Source: an uncultured Flavobacteriaceae bacterium (GTDB lineage Bacteria; Bacteroidota; Bacteroidia; Flavobacteriales; Flavobacteriaceae). Taken from it: a stretch of DNA of 64,000 bases. The stretch is from the NCBI GenBank assembly GCA_947500575.1, contig CANMSI010000006.1:62001-126000 (forward strand). Direction: 5' to 3'. Position numbers and translations under genes: made by a program. The notes beneath the pieces are model-generated. The model was given only the letters and a program-made list of their open reading frames with translations. It did no database searches and was not told where the DNA came from. Position 1 is the first letter of the stretch. Each line of letters begins with the position of its first letter. Shown here in pieces: positions 54,959-63,452 of this stretch.

Positions 54959-55582
54959 ATGAGTTTTACAGAAGAACAGATTAAGAATTTAAATGCTCAG
55001 TTCAAGGGAATTCCTCCTGAAGAAATCATTTCTTGGGCCATACAGTATGGGAACAAAGCAGTGGTTACCACCAACTTTAGACCTTATGAGGTAGCTATCC
55101 TACATGCCGTAACGGATGTAGATCGTAGTATTCCGGTAATTTGGTGCGATACAGGATACAATACCCCAAATACCTATAAACATGCGGAAGAACTTACAAA
55201 CTTATTGGGATTAAATATCCATTTATATGTTCCAAAACAAACAGCTGCGCATAGAGATTCCATAATGGGCATTCCTGGAATTGAAGACGCTAGGCATGCT
55301 AAGTTTACGGAGCAAGTGAAGCTAGAACCTTTTAGAAGAGCAATGTTAGAACATAAGCCAGATGTTTGGTTTACGAATCTTAGAAAAGGACAGACAGCAC
55401 TTAGAGATACCTTAGATATTTTAAGTTTAAGTAAAGACGGAACGCTAAAAGTAAGTCCATTTTATCATTGGAATGATGCACAACTAGATGCCTATTTAAA
55501 CGAACACAATTTACCCAATGAGCATCGGTATTTTGACCCAACAAAAGTTTTAGAGCACAGAGAATGTGGATTGCATACCTAA
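54959..55582 (+). CDS. cysH: Phosphoadenylylsulfate reductase, PAPS-type
   Basis: 207 residues. Adenylyl-sulfate reductase fold with the C-terminal active-site ECGLH. The only other Cys is in IWCDTGYN; the CC and CxxC pairs that hold a [4Fe-4S] cluster in APS reductases are missing, so by the family rule this is the PAPS-using type that takes electrons from thioredoxin or glutaredoxin. No APS kinase (CysC) is encoded nearby, and CysN here is not fused to CysC. Part of the DUF2061-cysH-cysD-cysN operon. Confidence 0.92.
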   Translation: MSFTEEQIKNLNAQFKGIPPEEIISWAIQYGNKAVVTTNFRPYEVAILHAVTDVDRSIPVIWCDTGYNTPNTYKHAEELTNLLGLNIHLYVPKQTAAHRDSIMGIPGIEDARHAKFTEQVKLEPFRRAMLEHKPDVWFTNLRKGQTALRDTLDILSLSKDGTLKVSPFYHWNDAQLDAYLNEHNLPNEHRYFDPTKVLEHRECGLHT

Positions 55583-55632
55583 GTCGAGTACACTAAGACA
55601 AAGAAATATCCCTAAATAGATTTCATAAAAAT

Positions 55633-56583
55633 ATGTTACATACCCTATCAGCTGTATTGGAGAAAGAAGTGGAAGAAGCTTCTTTAAAGACTTTAAGAAT
55701 TAATGCATTGGAAAATGAGGCTATCTATATTTTCAGAGAAGTAGCAGCGCAATTTGAGAAACCAGTGCTTCTGTTTTCGGGAGGAAAAGATAGTATTACC
55801 TTGGTAAGGCTAGCCCAAAAAGCTTTTTACCCCGGAAAAATTCCTTTTCCATTAATGCATATAGATACTGGACATAATTTTCCAGAAACTATTGCTTTTA
55901 GAGATCAATTAGTAAAAGAGTTAGGGGTAGAATTGATTGTAAGAAATGTTCAAGATTCCATTGATCAGGGGAAGGTAATTGAAGAGACTGGCAAGTATGC
56001 GAGTAGAAATAGTTTACAAACCACTACACTCCTAGATGCAATAGAAGAATTTAAGTTCGATGCTTGTATGGGTGGAGCCAGAAGGGATGAAGAAAAAGCA
56101 CGAGCCAAAGAGCGTATATTTTCAGTTAGGGACGATTTTGGGCAGTGGGATGAAAAGAACCAAAGACCGGAACTCTTTGATATGCTCAATGGAGAAATAG
56201 AAATTGGACAGAATGTTCGGGTTTTTCCTATTAGTAATTGGACAGAATTGGATGTTTGGAGCTATATCCAAAAAGAGAAGATAGAAATCCCTTCCATTTA
56301 TTTTGCCCATAAAAGAGCGGTTTTCATGAGAGATGGACTCATCTGGTCTGCAGAAGATGAGGTGGTTTTTAGAGCAGAAGATGAACTGGTAGAAGAAAAA
56401 ATGGTCCGTTTTAGAACCGTTGGAGATATGTCTTGTACTGCTGCAGTACTATCCTATGCGGATACGATAGATAAGGTGGTAGCAGAAATTAGAGAATCCA
56501 AAATATCAGAGAGAGGGGCTCGTATCGATGACAAACGTTCAGAAGCTGCCATGGAAAAGCGGAAACAACAAGGATACTTTTAA
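55633..56583 (+). CDS. cysD: Sulfate adenylyltransferase subunit 2
   Basis: 316 residues. PP-loop ATP pyrophosphatase-type subunit with the signature FSGGKDSITLVRLA, followed by HIDTGHNFPETI, MGGARRDEEKARAKER and VFPISNWTELDVW. With CysN it activates sulfate to APS. The cysD start is 50 bases after cysH and its stop 37 bases before cysN, an operon order of reductase, then the two transferase subunits. Confidence 0.97.
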   Translation: MLHTLSAVLEKEVEEASLKTLRINALENEAIYIFREVAAQFEKPVLLFSGGKDSITLVRLAQKAFYPGKIPFPLMHIDTGHNFPETIAFRDQLVKELGVELIVRNVQDSIDQGKVIEETGKYASRNSLQTTTLLDAIEEFKFDACMGGARRDEEKARAKERIFSVRDDFGQWDEKNQRPELFDMLNGEIEIGQNVRVFPISNWTELDVWSYIQKEKIEIPSIYFAHKRAVFMRDGLIWSAEDEVVFRAEDELVEEKMVRFRTVGDMSCTAAVLSYADTIDKVVAEIRESKISERGARIDDKRSEAAMEKRKQQGYF

Positions 56584-56620
56584 AAGAAGAATACAAACAA
56601 GAGAATAGCCAGTAAGAAAC

Positions 56621-57868
56621 ATGGAAGTACTAAAAATAGCAACAGCAGGTAGTGTAGATGATGGTAAAAGTACCCTCATAGGAAGATTGCTTTATGATAC
56701 CAAATCCTTAACCGATGATAAGCTAGAAGCAATTAAAAAAAGCAGCGAACAAAGAGGATACGACTACCTCGATTTTTCTTTGGCAACAGACGGTCTGGTG
56801 GCAGAAAGAGAGCAGGGGATCACCATAGATGTGGCTCATATTTATTTTTCTACACCCACTAAAAGTTATATTATCGCAGATACTCCTGGGCATGTAGAGT
56901 ATACCAGAAATATGGTTACAGGCGCTTCTACCTCTCAGGTAGCGATTATTCTGATTGATGCTAGAAGGGGAGTAATAGAGCAAACCTACCGTCACTTTTT
57001 TATAAACAACTTACTGAGAGTTAAAAATGTGATTGTTGCGGTAAATAAGATGGATTTAGTAGACTATGACGAGACCATTTTCGAGGATATTAAAAGAGAC
57101 TTCGAAGCTTTAAATCAGAAAAGTACCTATGCGGAGCAGCAATTAAGTTATATTCCTGTGAGTGCACTTAAAGGAGATAACGTGGTCTCAAAAACGGAGA
57201 CTATGCCGTGGTATAATGGCGATACAATCTTAGAGCATCTGGAAAAATTGGAAACAACGGATGTTTTTGATGGAGAACAAGTGCGTTTCCCTATTCAGAC
57301 AGTTATTCGTCCTAAAACTACAGATTTTCACGATTTTAGAGGCTATGCTGGTAAAATTTACGGTGGAAGTCTTAAAGTTGGAGATACGGTTACCGTACTA
57401 CCTTCATTAACGCAATCTAGAATAAAGGAGATCTATTTTTTTGATCAAACCTACAAGGAAGCGATAGCAGGAAGTTCTGTCAATATTACCTTAGAGGACG
57501 ATATCAATATCACCAGGGGAGATATGTTAGTAAAAACGAATGAACTTCCCAAAGTAGAAAAACACATAAGAGCTACGGTCTGCTGGATGGATGGAAAGCA
57601 GCTTGCATCCGGAGCTAAATATATTATTCAGCATAATACCAATAAAGTATTATCTAAAATAGATGCTGTTCATAATGTAATTGCAACTGATTATTCAGGT
57701 GTAGATATCACTAAAAATCAACTGGCATTGAATGAAATTGGGGAGGTAAGTATTAGATTAAGCAAACCTATTTATTACGATGCTTATAAAAATCATAAGT
57801 CAAATGGTGCCTTTATTTTAATAGATGCTCATACCAATGCCACGGCGGGTGTAGGCTTTATTAATTAA
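56621..57868 (+). CDS. cysN: Sulfate adenylyltransferase subunit 1 (GTPase)
   Basis: 415 residues. EF-Tu-like GTPase: P-loop AGSVDDGKSTLIGRLLYDTK, G3 DTPGHVEYTRNM and NKMDLV, then EF-Tu-type beta domains. It couples GTP hydrolysis to APS formation by CysD. The length covers only CysN; no APS kinase domain is fused. A 114-bp gap separates it from the sulfite reductase gene. Confidence 0.97.
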   Translation: MEVLKIATAGSVDDGKSTLIGRLLYDTKSLTDDKLEAIKKSSEQRGYDYLDFSLATDGLVAEREQGITIDVAHIYFSTPTKSYIIADTPGHVEYTRNMVTGASTSQVAIILIDARRGVIEQTYRHFFINNLLRVKNVIVAVNKMDLVDYDETIFEDIKRDFEALNQKSTYAEQQLSYIPVSALKGDNVVSKTETMPWYNGDTILEHLEKLETTDVFDGEQVRFPIQTVIRPKTTDFHDFRGYAGKIYGGSLKVGDTVTVLPSLTQSRIKEIYFFDQTYKEAIAGSSVNITLEDDINITRGDMLVKTNELPKVEKHIRATVCWMDGKQLASGAKYIIQHNTNKVLSKIDAVHNVIATDYSGVDITKNQLALNEIGEVSIRLSKPIYYDAYKNHKSNGAFILIDAHTNATAGVGFIN

Positions 57869-57889
57869 TCGCCTTAAGAAAAGTACCAG

Positions 57890-57950
57890 AGAGCCTTTGC
57901 AAAAGGAGTTGGAAGTGCTCTTTAATTATTAACCTATTATTCCGATAGGA
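57890..57950. promoter_or_regulatory. Hairpin and ATAGGA-type dyad between cysN and the sulfite reductase gene
   Basis: CCTTT-gca-AAAGG lies within a wider AGAGC/GCTCT stem (57890-57922 region), with a weak T tract. Further on, CCTAT (57933-57937), 7 bp, ATAGG (57945-57949) has the same half-sites and spacing as the dyad upstream of DUF2061, so the sulfite reductase gene may have its own regulated promoter. Confidence 0.45.
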
Positions 57951-57982
57951 ATTATATAAATAAGACTTGACTTGCAATAGTC

Positions 57983-60097
57983 ATGTTTCTAGAAGTAGAA
58001 GAAATTATGCAAAGTTTTAGAACAGAAATAGAAAATCCGATTGTAGAAAAGGATATTATAGAACTAGAAGCGAAGATTCGTCAGTTTAAAGAAGGGAAAC
58101 TAGACGAGGAAAAATTTCGTAGTTTACGTTTGGCAAGAGGGGTATATGGACAACGCCAGGAAGGAGTCCAAATGATTCGTATTAAACTCCCCTATGGCAA
58201 AGTAACATCTCAGCAACTACATAGAATTTGCAATGTTTCTGATGAATATTCTAGAGGACGTTTACATATTACTACGCGCCAAGATATCCAAATTCACTAT
58301 GTAGCACTAGACAGAACACCCGAACTTTGGGCAGAACTAGAAAAAGATGATGTTACGCTAAGAGAAGCCTGTGGTAATACTGTTAGAAATATTACCGCAA
58401 GTGAAACTGCCGGAATAGATGTAGATGAACCCTTCGATGTTTCTCCATATGCGCATGCCTTATTTCAATACTTTTTACGAAACCCAATTAGTCAAGAAAT
58501 GGGTAGAAAGTTCAAAGTATCCTTTTCTGCAAGCGATGCAGATACAGGGCTTTCCTATATGCACGATTTAGGTTTTATTGCTAAAATCCAAGATGGAGTT
58601 CGCGGTTTTAAAGTAATGTTGGGAGGAGGCTTAGGCTCTCAACCACGTCATGCAGATGAGCTCTATTCTTTTTTAGCAGCAGACAAGATAATTCCTTTAA
58701 TGGATGGTGTTATCCGGGTATTTGATCGCTATGGAGAACGTAAGAGTAGAGCAAAAGCCAGAATGAAGTTTTTAATAAAAGATGTTGGTCTAGACGGTTT
58801 TGTTTCACTCTTAGAAGAGGAGCAGAAAGCAGTACCTTTTAAAACGTACCCCATAGACGCAGCTGCCTATCCAAAGGTAGAAGTAGCGAAAACGTCTATT
58901 CCACCAGTAGATATTCAAGATCAAACTGCCTTCGAAAAATGGAAGAGTACCAATTTGGTACCTCAAAAGCAAGCTGGTTATGTAGCTATTGGAATTAAGG
59001 TAAAGCTAGGAGATTTTTATACGGATAAAGCTCGCTTATTAGCAGATTTAGTACAACACTATGCAGCAGGTGAATTGCGGTTGTCGCTTCGTCAAAATAT
59101 ACTAATTCCCTACGTAAAGGAAGAGTTGGTTCCTTTCTTTTACAATGCATTAGAGATGCTGGGATTTGCAGAGGCAGGATACAATAAAGCAATTGATATC
59201 ACCGCTTGTCCAGGGACAGATACGTGTAATTTGGGAATTTCAAGCAGTACCGGAATAGCAGATGAGTTAGAACGAGTAATTGCCGCAGAATACCCTCAAT
59301 ATATAGCTAATAAGGATGTAGTAATCAAAATTAGTGGGTGTATGAATGCCTGTGGTCAGCACAATATGGCACATATTGGTTTTCAAGGAATGTCAATTCG
59401 TACCAAAGATAAATTGGTAGCGCCTGCCTTACAAGTGCTATTGGGTGGTGGAAATACAGGAAATGGAAAGGGTCGTTTTGCGGATAAAGTAATTAAAATA
59501 CCAAGTAAAAGAGGACCAGAGGCACTGCGTCTAATTCTGAACGATTTTGATGCCAATGGAAAGGGCACTTCTTTCACTGAATACTATTTGAAACAGGGAG
59601 AACCCTACTTCTATGATTTTCTAAAGCCTTTGGCTTCTATTGACAATTTAACACAAGAAGATTTTATCGATTGGGGAAATACAGAGCGTTATGAAAAAGC
59701 AATAGGTATTGGGGAGTGCGCAGGTGTGGTTATTGATTTAATTGCTACGCTGTTGTTTGAAAGTGAGGAAAAAATTCAAAATGCCCAGGCGGCTTTCAAT
59801 AATGAAAATTGGACTGCAAGTATCTACCATGCGTATGCTGCGATGGTAAATTCTGCAAAGGCCTTACTAACTGCAGAAAAAACAAAAGTGAATACACATC
59901 ATAGTATTATCAAAGATTTTGATTCTCACTTTATCGATACAGCAAGAATATCCTTAAATACGGATTTTAAGTCGTTGGTATTACAGATAAAAGCAAATGA
60001 ACCTACAGCCAATTTTGCTGAAAAGTATATAGCAGACGCCAAGGGTTTTTTAGAAAAAGTAGAAACCTTTAGAAAACTAGATTTAGCCCATGTATAA
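57983..60097 (+). CDS. HEPN-fused sulfite/nitrite-type reductase
   Basis: 704 residues (ATG 57983; 58007, giving MQSFRTEIENP, is equally likely). The N-terminal ~560 residues form a siroheme-type reductase: repeated ferredoxin-like halves, RLHITTRQDIQIHYV, and cluster cysteines in TACPGTDTCNLG and SGCMNACGQHN. The C-terminal ~130 residues (starting near NTERYEKAIGIGECAG) are a HEPN helical domain. Context (cysH, cysDN, siroheme methyltransferase) argues for assimilatory sulfite reduction to sulfide rather than nitrite. The role of the HEPN domain is not known; its stop overlaps the cobA start by 8 bases. Confidence 0.93.
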   Translation: MFLEVEEIMQSFRTEIENPIVEKDIIELEAKIRQFKEGKLDEEKFRSLRLARGVYGQRQEGVQMIRIKLPYGKVTSQQLHRICNVSDEYSRGRLHITTRQDIQIHYVALDRTPELWAELEKDDVTLREACGNTVRNITASETAGIDVDEPFDVSPYAHALFQYFLRNPISQEMGRKFKVSFSASDADTGLSYMHDLGFIAKIQDGVRGFKVMLGGGLGSQPRHADELYSFLAADKIIPLMDGVIRVFDRYGERKSRAKARMKFLIKDVGLDGFVSLLEEEQKAVPFKTYPIDAAAYPKVEVAKTSIPPVDIQDQTAFEKWKSTNLVPQKQAGYVAIGIKVKLGDFYTDKARLLADLVQHYAAGELRLSLRQNILIPYVKEELVPFFYNALEMLGFAEAGYNKAIDITACPGTDTCNLGISSSTGIADELERVIAAEYPQYIANKDVVIKISGCMNACGQHNMAHIGFQGMSIRTKDKLVAPALQVLLGGGNTGNGKGRFADKVIKIPSKRGPEALRLILNDFDANGKGTSFTEYYLKQGEPYFYDFLKPLASIDNLTQEDFIDWGNTERYEKAIGIGECAGVVIDLIATLLFESEEKIQNAQAAFNNENWTASIYHAYAAMVNSAKALLTAEKTKVNTHHSIIKDFDSHFIDTARISLNTDFKSLVLQIKANEPTANFAEKYIADAKGFLEKVETFRKLDLAHV

Positions 60098-60863
60098 TCA
60101 ATCAAAACTCACAGTAGTTGGTGCAGGTCCAGGAGATATAGATTTGATTACCATAAAAGCGGTAAAAGCCCTGGAACAGGCTGCTGTGGTATTATATGAC
60201 GCTTTGGTAAACCCAGATTTACTTTCGTACGCACCCCAAGCAGAACATATTTTTGTGGGGAAACGAAGAGGATGTTATGCCTATCAACAAGAACAAATCA
60301 ATGACCTCATTGTGAGCAGAGCCATGACCCATGGGCATGTGGTGCGCTTAAAAGGGGGAGACCCTTTCGTATTTGGGAGAGGTGCTGAAGAAATGGAGTA
60401 TGCTACAAAATTTGGTATTGAGGTGGCTATGGTACCTGGAATTTCTTCTTCTTTAGCGGTGCCAGCGGCGCAGCATATTCCTGTTACTAAAAGAGGATCT
60501 TCAGAGAGCTTTTGGGTAATTACGGGCACTACCAAAGCACATAAATTATCAACTGACATTCCCTTGGCGGCTAAATCAAACGCTACCGTGGTCATCTTAA
60601 TGGGTATGAGCAAGCTGGCGCAGATTGTGGCCTTATTCAAAGGCGAGGGCAAAGCAGAAACGCCTATTGCAATTATTCAGAATGGAACAAGAGTAGACGA
60701 AAAAGTTGGGATAGGTACCATTGCATCTATTGAAGAAATAGTTGCTAAGCAAGCCTTAACAAATCCTGCTATTATCATTATTGGAGAGGTAGTGAGACAT
60801 AGAGAAAGATGGATGCAATACATACAAGAAAATGAACAATTAGTAGGGCATACAGATTTCTAA
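60090..60863 (+). CDS. cobA: Uroporphyrinogen-III C-methyltransferase
   Basis: 257 residues. Makes precorrin-2, the siroheme precursor. Signatures: VGAGPGDIDLITIKAVKALE, the YDALV segment, RLKGGDPFVFGRGAEE and VPGISSS. Only the methyltransferase half is present (SUMT/CobA); the dehydrogenase/ferrochelatase part of CysG is not encoded in the window. It overlaps the sulfite reductase gene by 8 bases, consistent with supplying its siroheme. Confidence 0.96.
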   Translation: MYNQSKLTVVGAGPGDIDLITIKAVKALEQAAVVLYDALVNPDLLSYAPQAEHIFVGKRRGCYAYQQEQINDLIVSRAMTHGHVVRLKGGDPFVFGRGAEEMEYATKFGIEVAMVPGISSSLAVPAAQHIPVTKRGSSESFWVITGTTKAHKLSTDIPLAAKSNATVVILMGMSKLAQIVALFKGEGKAETPIAIIQNGTRVDEKVGIGTIASIEEIVAKQALTNPAIIIIGEVVRHRERWMQYIQENEQLVGHTDF

Positions 60864-60888
60864 AATAATAATAAGAATAGATTAAATT

Positions 60889-61950
60889 ATGATACAGACA
60901 GATCTTTTAATTATTGGTGCAGGACCCACAGGGCTTTTCACTGTTTTTGAAGCAGGTTTATTAAAACTAAAAACACATTTAATAGATGCGTTGCCCCAAC
61001 CTGGAGGGCAATGTTCAGAGATTTACCCCAAAAAACCTATCTATGATATTCCTGCCTATCCAGAAATCCTAGCAGGTGATTTGGTAGCTAATTTAATGGA
61101 ACAAATAAAACCTTTTGATCCAGGTTTTACCTTAGGAGAACGCGCAGAAACTTTAGAGAAATTAGAAGATGGTTCTTTTATAGTAACTACCAATAAGGGA
61201 ACAAAACACCACGCGCCTATTGTGGTAATTGCAGGAGGATTGGGTTCTTTTGAACCTAGAAAACCCCCAATTGCTAATATCCAGGACTATGAAGACAAAG
61301 GAGTCTCCTACATCATAAAAGATCCAGAGATATATAGAAACAAAAGAGTGGTTATTTCTGGGGGTGGAGATTCTGCTTTGGACTGGTCTATTTTTCTAGC
61401 AGATGTGGCCTCCGAAGTATCTTTGGTACACAGGAGAAATGAATTTAGAGGAGCACTAGATTCTGTAGAGAAAGCATCAGAGCTAGCCAAACTTGGTAAG
61501 ATTAAGTTGTATACAGAAGCCGAAGTAAAAACCTTGCACGGTACAGACAGTTTAAGCGCAGTAGTTATTAAACATAAAGATCCCGAAAAAGGAGAGAGTT
61601 ATGTGGAAACAGACCACTTTATTCCTTTGTTTGGATTATCGCCAAAATTGGGACCAATTGGAGACTGGGGCTTGGAAATTGAAAAGAATGCTATTAAAGT
61701 GAATAATTCTTACGATTATCAAACTAATATTCCAGGTGTTTTCGCTATTGGGGATGTAAATACCTATCCTGGGAAATTAAAATTGATTTTATCTGGTTTT
61801 CACGAAGCGGCAGTGATGTGTCAAAGTGCTTATCAAATTATCAATCCAGGTAAACGATATGTAATGAAATATACAACCGTAGGAGGTGTAGAAGGTTTTG
61901 ATGGCACAAAAAAGGAAGCGAAAAAGGAAGTGGTACAGAGTATTTTATAA
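60889..61950 (+). CDS. Ferredoxin-NADP reductase-like flavoprotein (thioredoxin reductase fold)
   Basis: 353 residues. FAD-binding LLIIGAGPTGLFTVFEAG, then ALPQPGGQCSEIYPKKPIYDIPA, NADPH motif VVISGGGDSALDWSIFL and the C-terminal flavin contact GVFAIGDVNTYPGKLKLILSGFHEAA. The CxxC pair of thioredoxin reductases is absent, which with PKKPIYDIPAYP identifies the YumC-type FNR. As the last gene of the set it may pass NADPH electrons, through ferredoxin, to the sulfite reductase (inference). A terminator follows 23 bases after its stop. Confidence 0.9.
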   Translation: MIQTDLLIIGAGPTGLFTVFEAGLLKLKTHLIDALPQPGGQCSEIYPKKPIYDIPAYPEILAGDLVANLMEQIKPFDPGFTLGERAETLEKLEDGSFIVTTNKGTKHHAPIVVIAGGLGSFEPRKPPIANIQDYEDKGVSYIIKDPEIYRNKRVVISGGGDSALDWSIFLADVASEVSLVHRRNEFRGALDSVEKASELAKLGKIKLYTEAEVKTLHGTDSLSAVVIKHKDPEKGESYVETDHFIPLFGLSPKLGPIGDWGLEIEKNAIKVNNSYDYQTNIPGVFAIGDVNTYPGKLKLILSGFHEAAVMCQSAYQIINPGKRYVMKYTTVGGVEGFDGTKKEAKKEVVQSIL

Positions 61951-61973
61951 AGGGTTTTACCAGAATTAGCTTC

Positions 61974-62008
61974 AACCTTCTGAACTTTTATAGTCAGAAG
62001 GTTTTTTT
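61974..62008 (+). terminator. Intrinsic terminator after the sulfate-reduction operon
   Basis: A perfect 10-bp stem (AACCTTCTGA 61974-61983 with TCAGAAGGTT 61994-62003), 10-nt loop, and seven Ts. Confidence 0.92.
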
Positions 62009-62098
62009 ATGGATTAGATACAAGTAAAAAATACATACTTTCCTTGCGTATAAGTGCTGTGTAGTGTTTCTTTGTAATCAGTTCATAGACATTATAAT

Positions 62099-62216
62099 TG
62101 TTATCAAGAAAGGTGGAGGGATTAGACCCAGTGAAACCTTAGCAACCCTTTAGCTATAAAGAAGGTGCTACATTCTATCTATTATTGAAACCTATTCAAT
62201 ATACAGGCAGATAACT
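62099..62216 (+). promoter_or_regulatory. SAM-I (S-box) riboswitch upstream of metH
   Basis: P1 GTTATC (62100-62105) closes with GATAAC (62210-62215). The aptamer contains AAGAAAGGTGGAGGGATTAG, CCTTAGCAACC and GGTGCTACATTCT, nearly the same as the metY riboswitch. It lies in the 468-bp gap 61951-62418; a small hairpin (AAAGAC with GTCTTT, 62222-62238) follows it, and the rest (62240-62418) shows nothing definite. It should repress metH at high SAM. Confidence 0.93.
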
Positions 62217-62418
62217 CAAAAAAAGACATTTGGTCTTTACTTTTCCTTACTTGATATTTTTAATAACAGCGTTTTCTCCTTTTACTCTGCGCAAGCTTTG
62301 AGTTCCGGAGAACCGGGCTTTTGGTAGTCGCTTCTTCCCAGCTTTGGCAAGGGAAGAGAGCTTCAATAATACCGCAATCCCTAACGCAAATGACCTGAAA
62401 AGGTTAAATACAGATTTG

Positions 62419-63420
62419 ATGAAAAAGATTCAGGAGATATTGGAAGAACGAGTGCTAATTCTAGATGGCGCCATGGGTACCATGTTGCAACGCTATAAAT
62501 TTACGGAGGCCGATTTTAGAGGAGAGCGGTTCAAGGACTGGAAACATCCGTTGCAGGGAAATAACGATTTGCTTTCGCTTACACAACCACAGGCTATTGC
62601 CGAAGTACATCGAAAGTACTTTGAGGCTGGTGCAGATATTGTAGAAACCAATACTTTTTCTGGGACCACCATTGCCATGGCCGACTATCATATGCAAGAA
62701 TTGGTGTACGAACTCAACTATGAATCAGCAAGAATTGCAAAAGAAGTTGCGAAAGAATTTACAGAAAAGGAACCACAAAAACCAAGATTTATAGCAGGTA
62801 GTATTGGGCCTACCAATAAAACAGCAAGCATGTCTCCAGACGTAAACGATCCTGGTTTTAGAGCTATTTCTTTTGACGAATTAAGACTTGCTTATAAGGA
62901 ACAAGTGGAAGCCCTATTAGATGGAGGCTGCGATCTACTCTTAGTAGAAACAATTTTTGATACCCTCAATGCGAAGGCAGCTTTGTTTGCTATAGAAGAG
63001 GTGAAAGAAGAAAGGGCTATTGAAGTACCCATTATGGTAAGTGGTACCATCACCGATGCTTCTGGAAGAACACTTTCCGGGCAAACCGCAGAAGCTTTCC
63101 TCATCTCCATTTCTCATATTCCTATTTTATCTGTGGGTTTTAATTGTGCCTTAGGAGCTAGCCAATTAGTACCCCATTTAGAGGTGTTATCGGCTCGAAC
63201 AGAAGCTGCGGTTTCTGCACACCCCAATGCCGGATTGCCTAATGCCTTTGGTGAATATGACGAGACACCAGAGCAAATGGCTAGTCAGATTAAAGAGTAT
63301 TTAGAAAAAGGATTGGTAAATATTGTAGGTGGGTGTTGTGGAACTACCCCAGAACATATAAGGGCTATCACGGATTTAGCAAAACAATATGACCCAAGGT
63401 CGTTTGCCCTTAATAGTTAA
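62419..63420 (+). CDS. metH: Methionine synthase, homocysteine-binding part (split MetH N-terminal half)
   Basis: 333 residues from ATG 62419 (a TTG at 62344 would add 25 unlikely residues). The Hcy-methyltransferase barrel carries [10 protein letters not shown] and the zinc ligands: Cys in GFNCALG and the paired Cys in [13 protein letters not shown]. It activates homocysteine for methyl transfer. The remaining MetH domains are encoded by the next gene, a split seen in many Bacteroidetes and not a frameshift: each part has its own start and stop. Confidence 0.95.
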   Translation: MKKIQEILEERVLILDGAMGTMLQRYKFTEADFRGERFKDWKHPLQGNNDLLSLTQPQAIAEVHRKYFEAGADIVETNTFSGTTIAMADYHMQELVYELNYESARIAKEVAKEFTEKEPQKPRFIAGSIGPTNKTASMSPDVNDPGFRAISFDELRLAYKEQVEALLDGGCDLLLVETIFDTLNAKAALFAIEEVKEERAIEVPIMVSGTITDASGRTLSGQTAEAFLISISHIPILSVGFNCALGASQLVPHLEVLSARTEAAVSAHPNAGLPNAFGEYDETPEQMASQIKEYLEKGLVNIVGGCCGTTPEHIRAITDLAKQYDPRSFALNS

Positions 63421-63452
63421 TTTTTTTTTGAGTGTCAAGGAGTAGAAAAATT

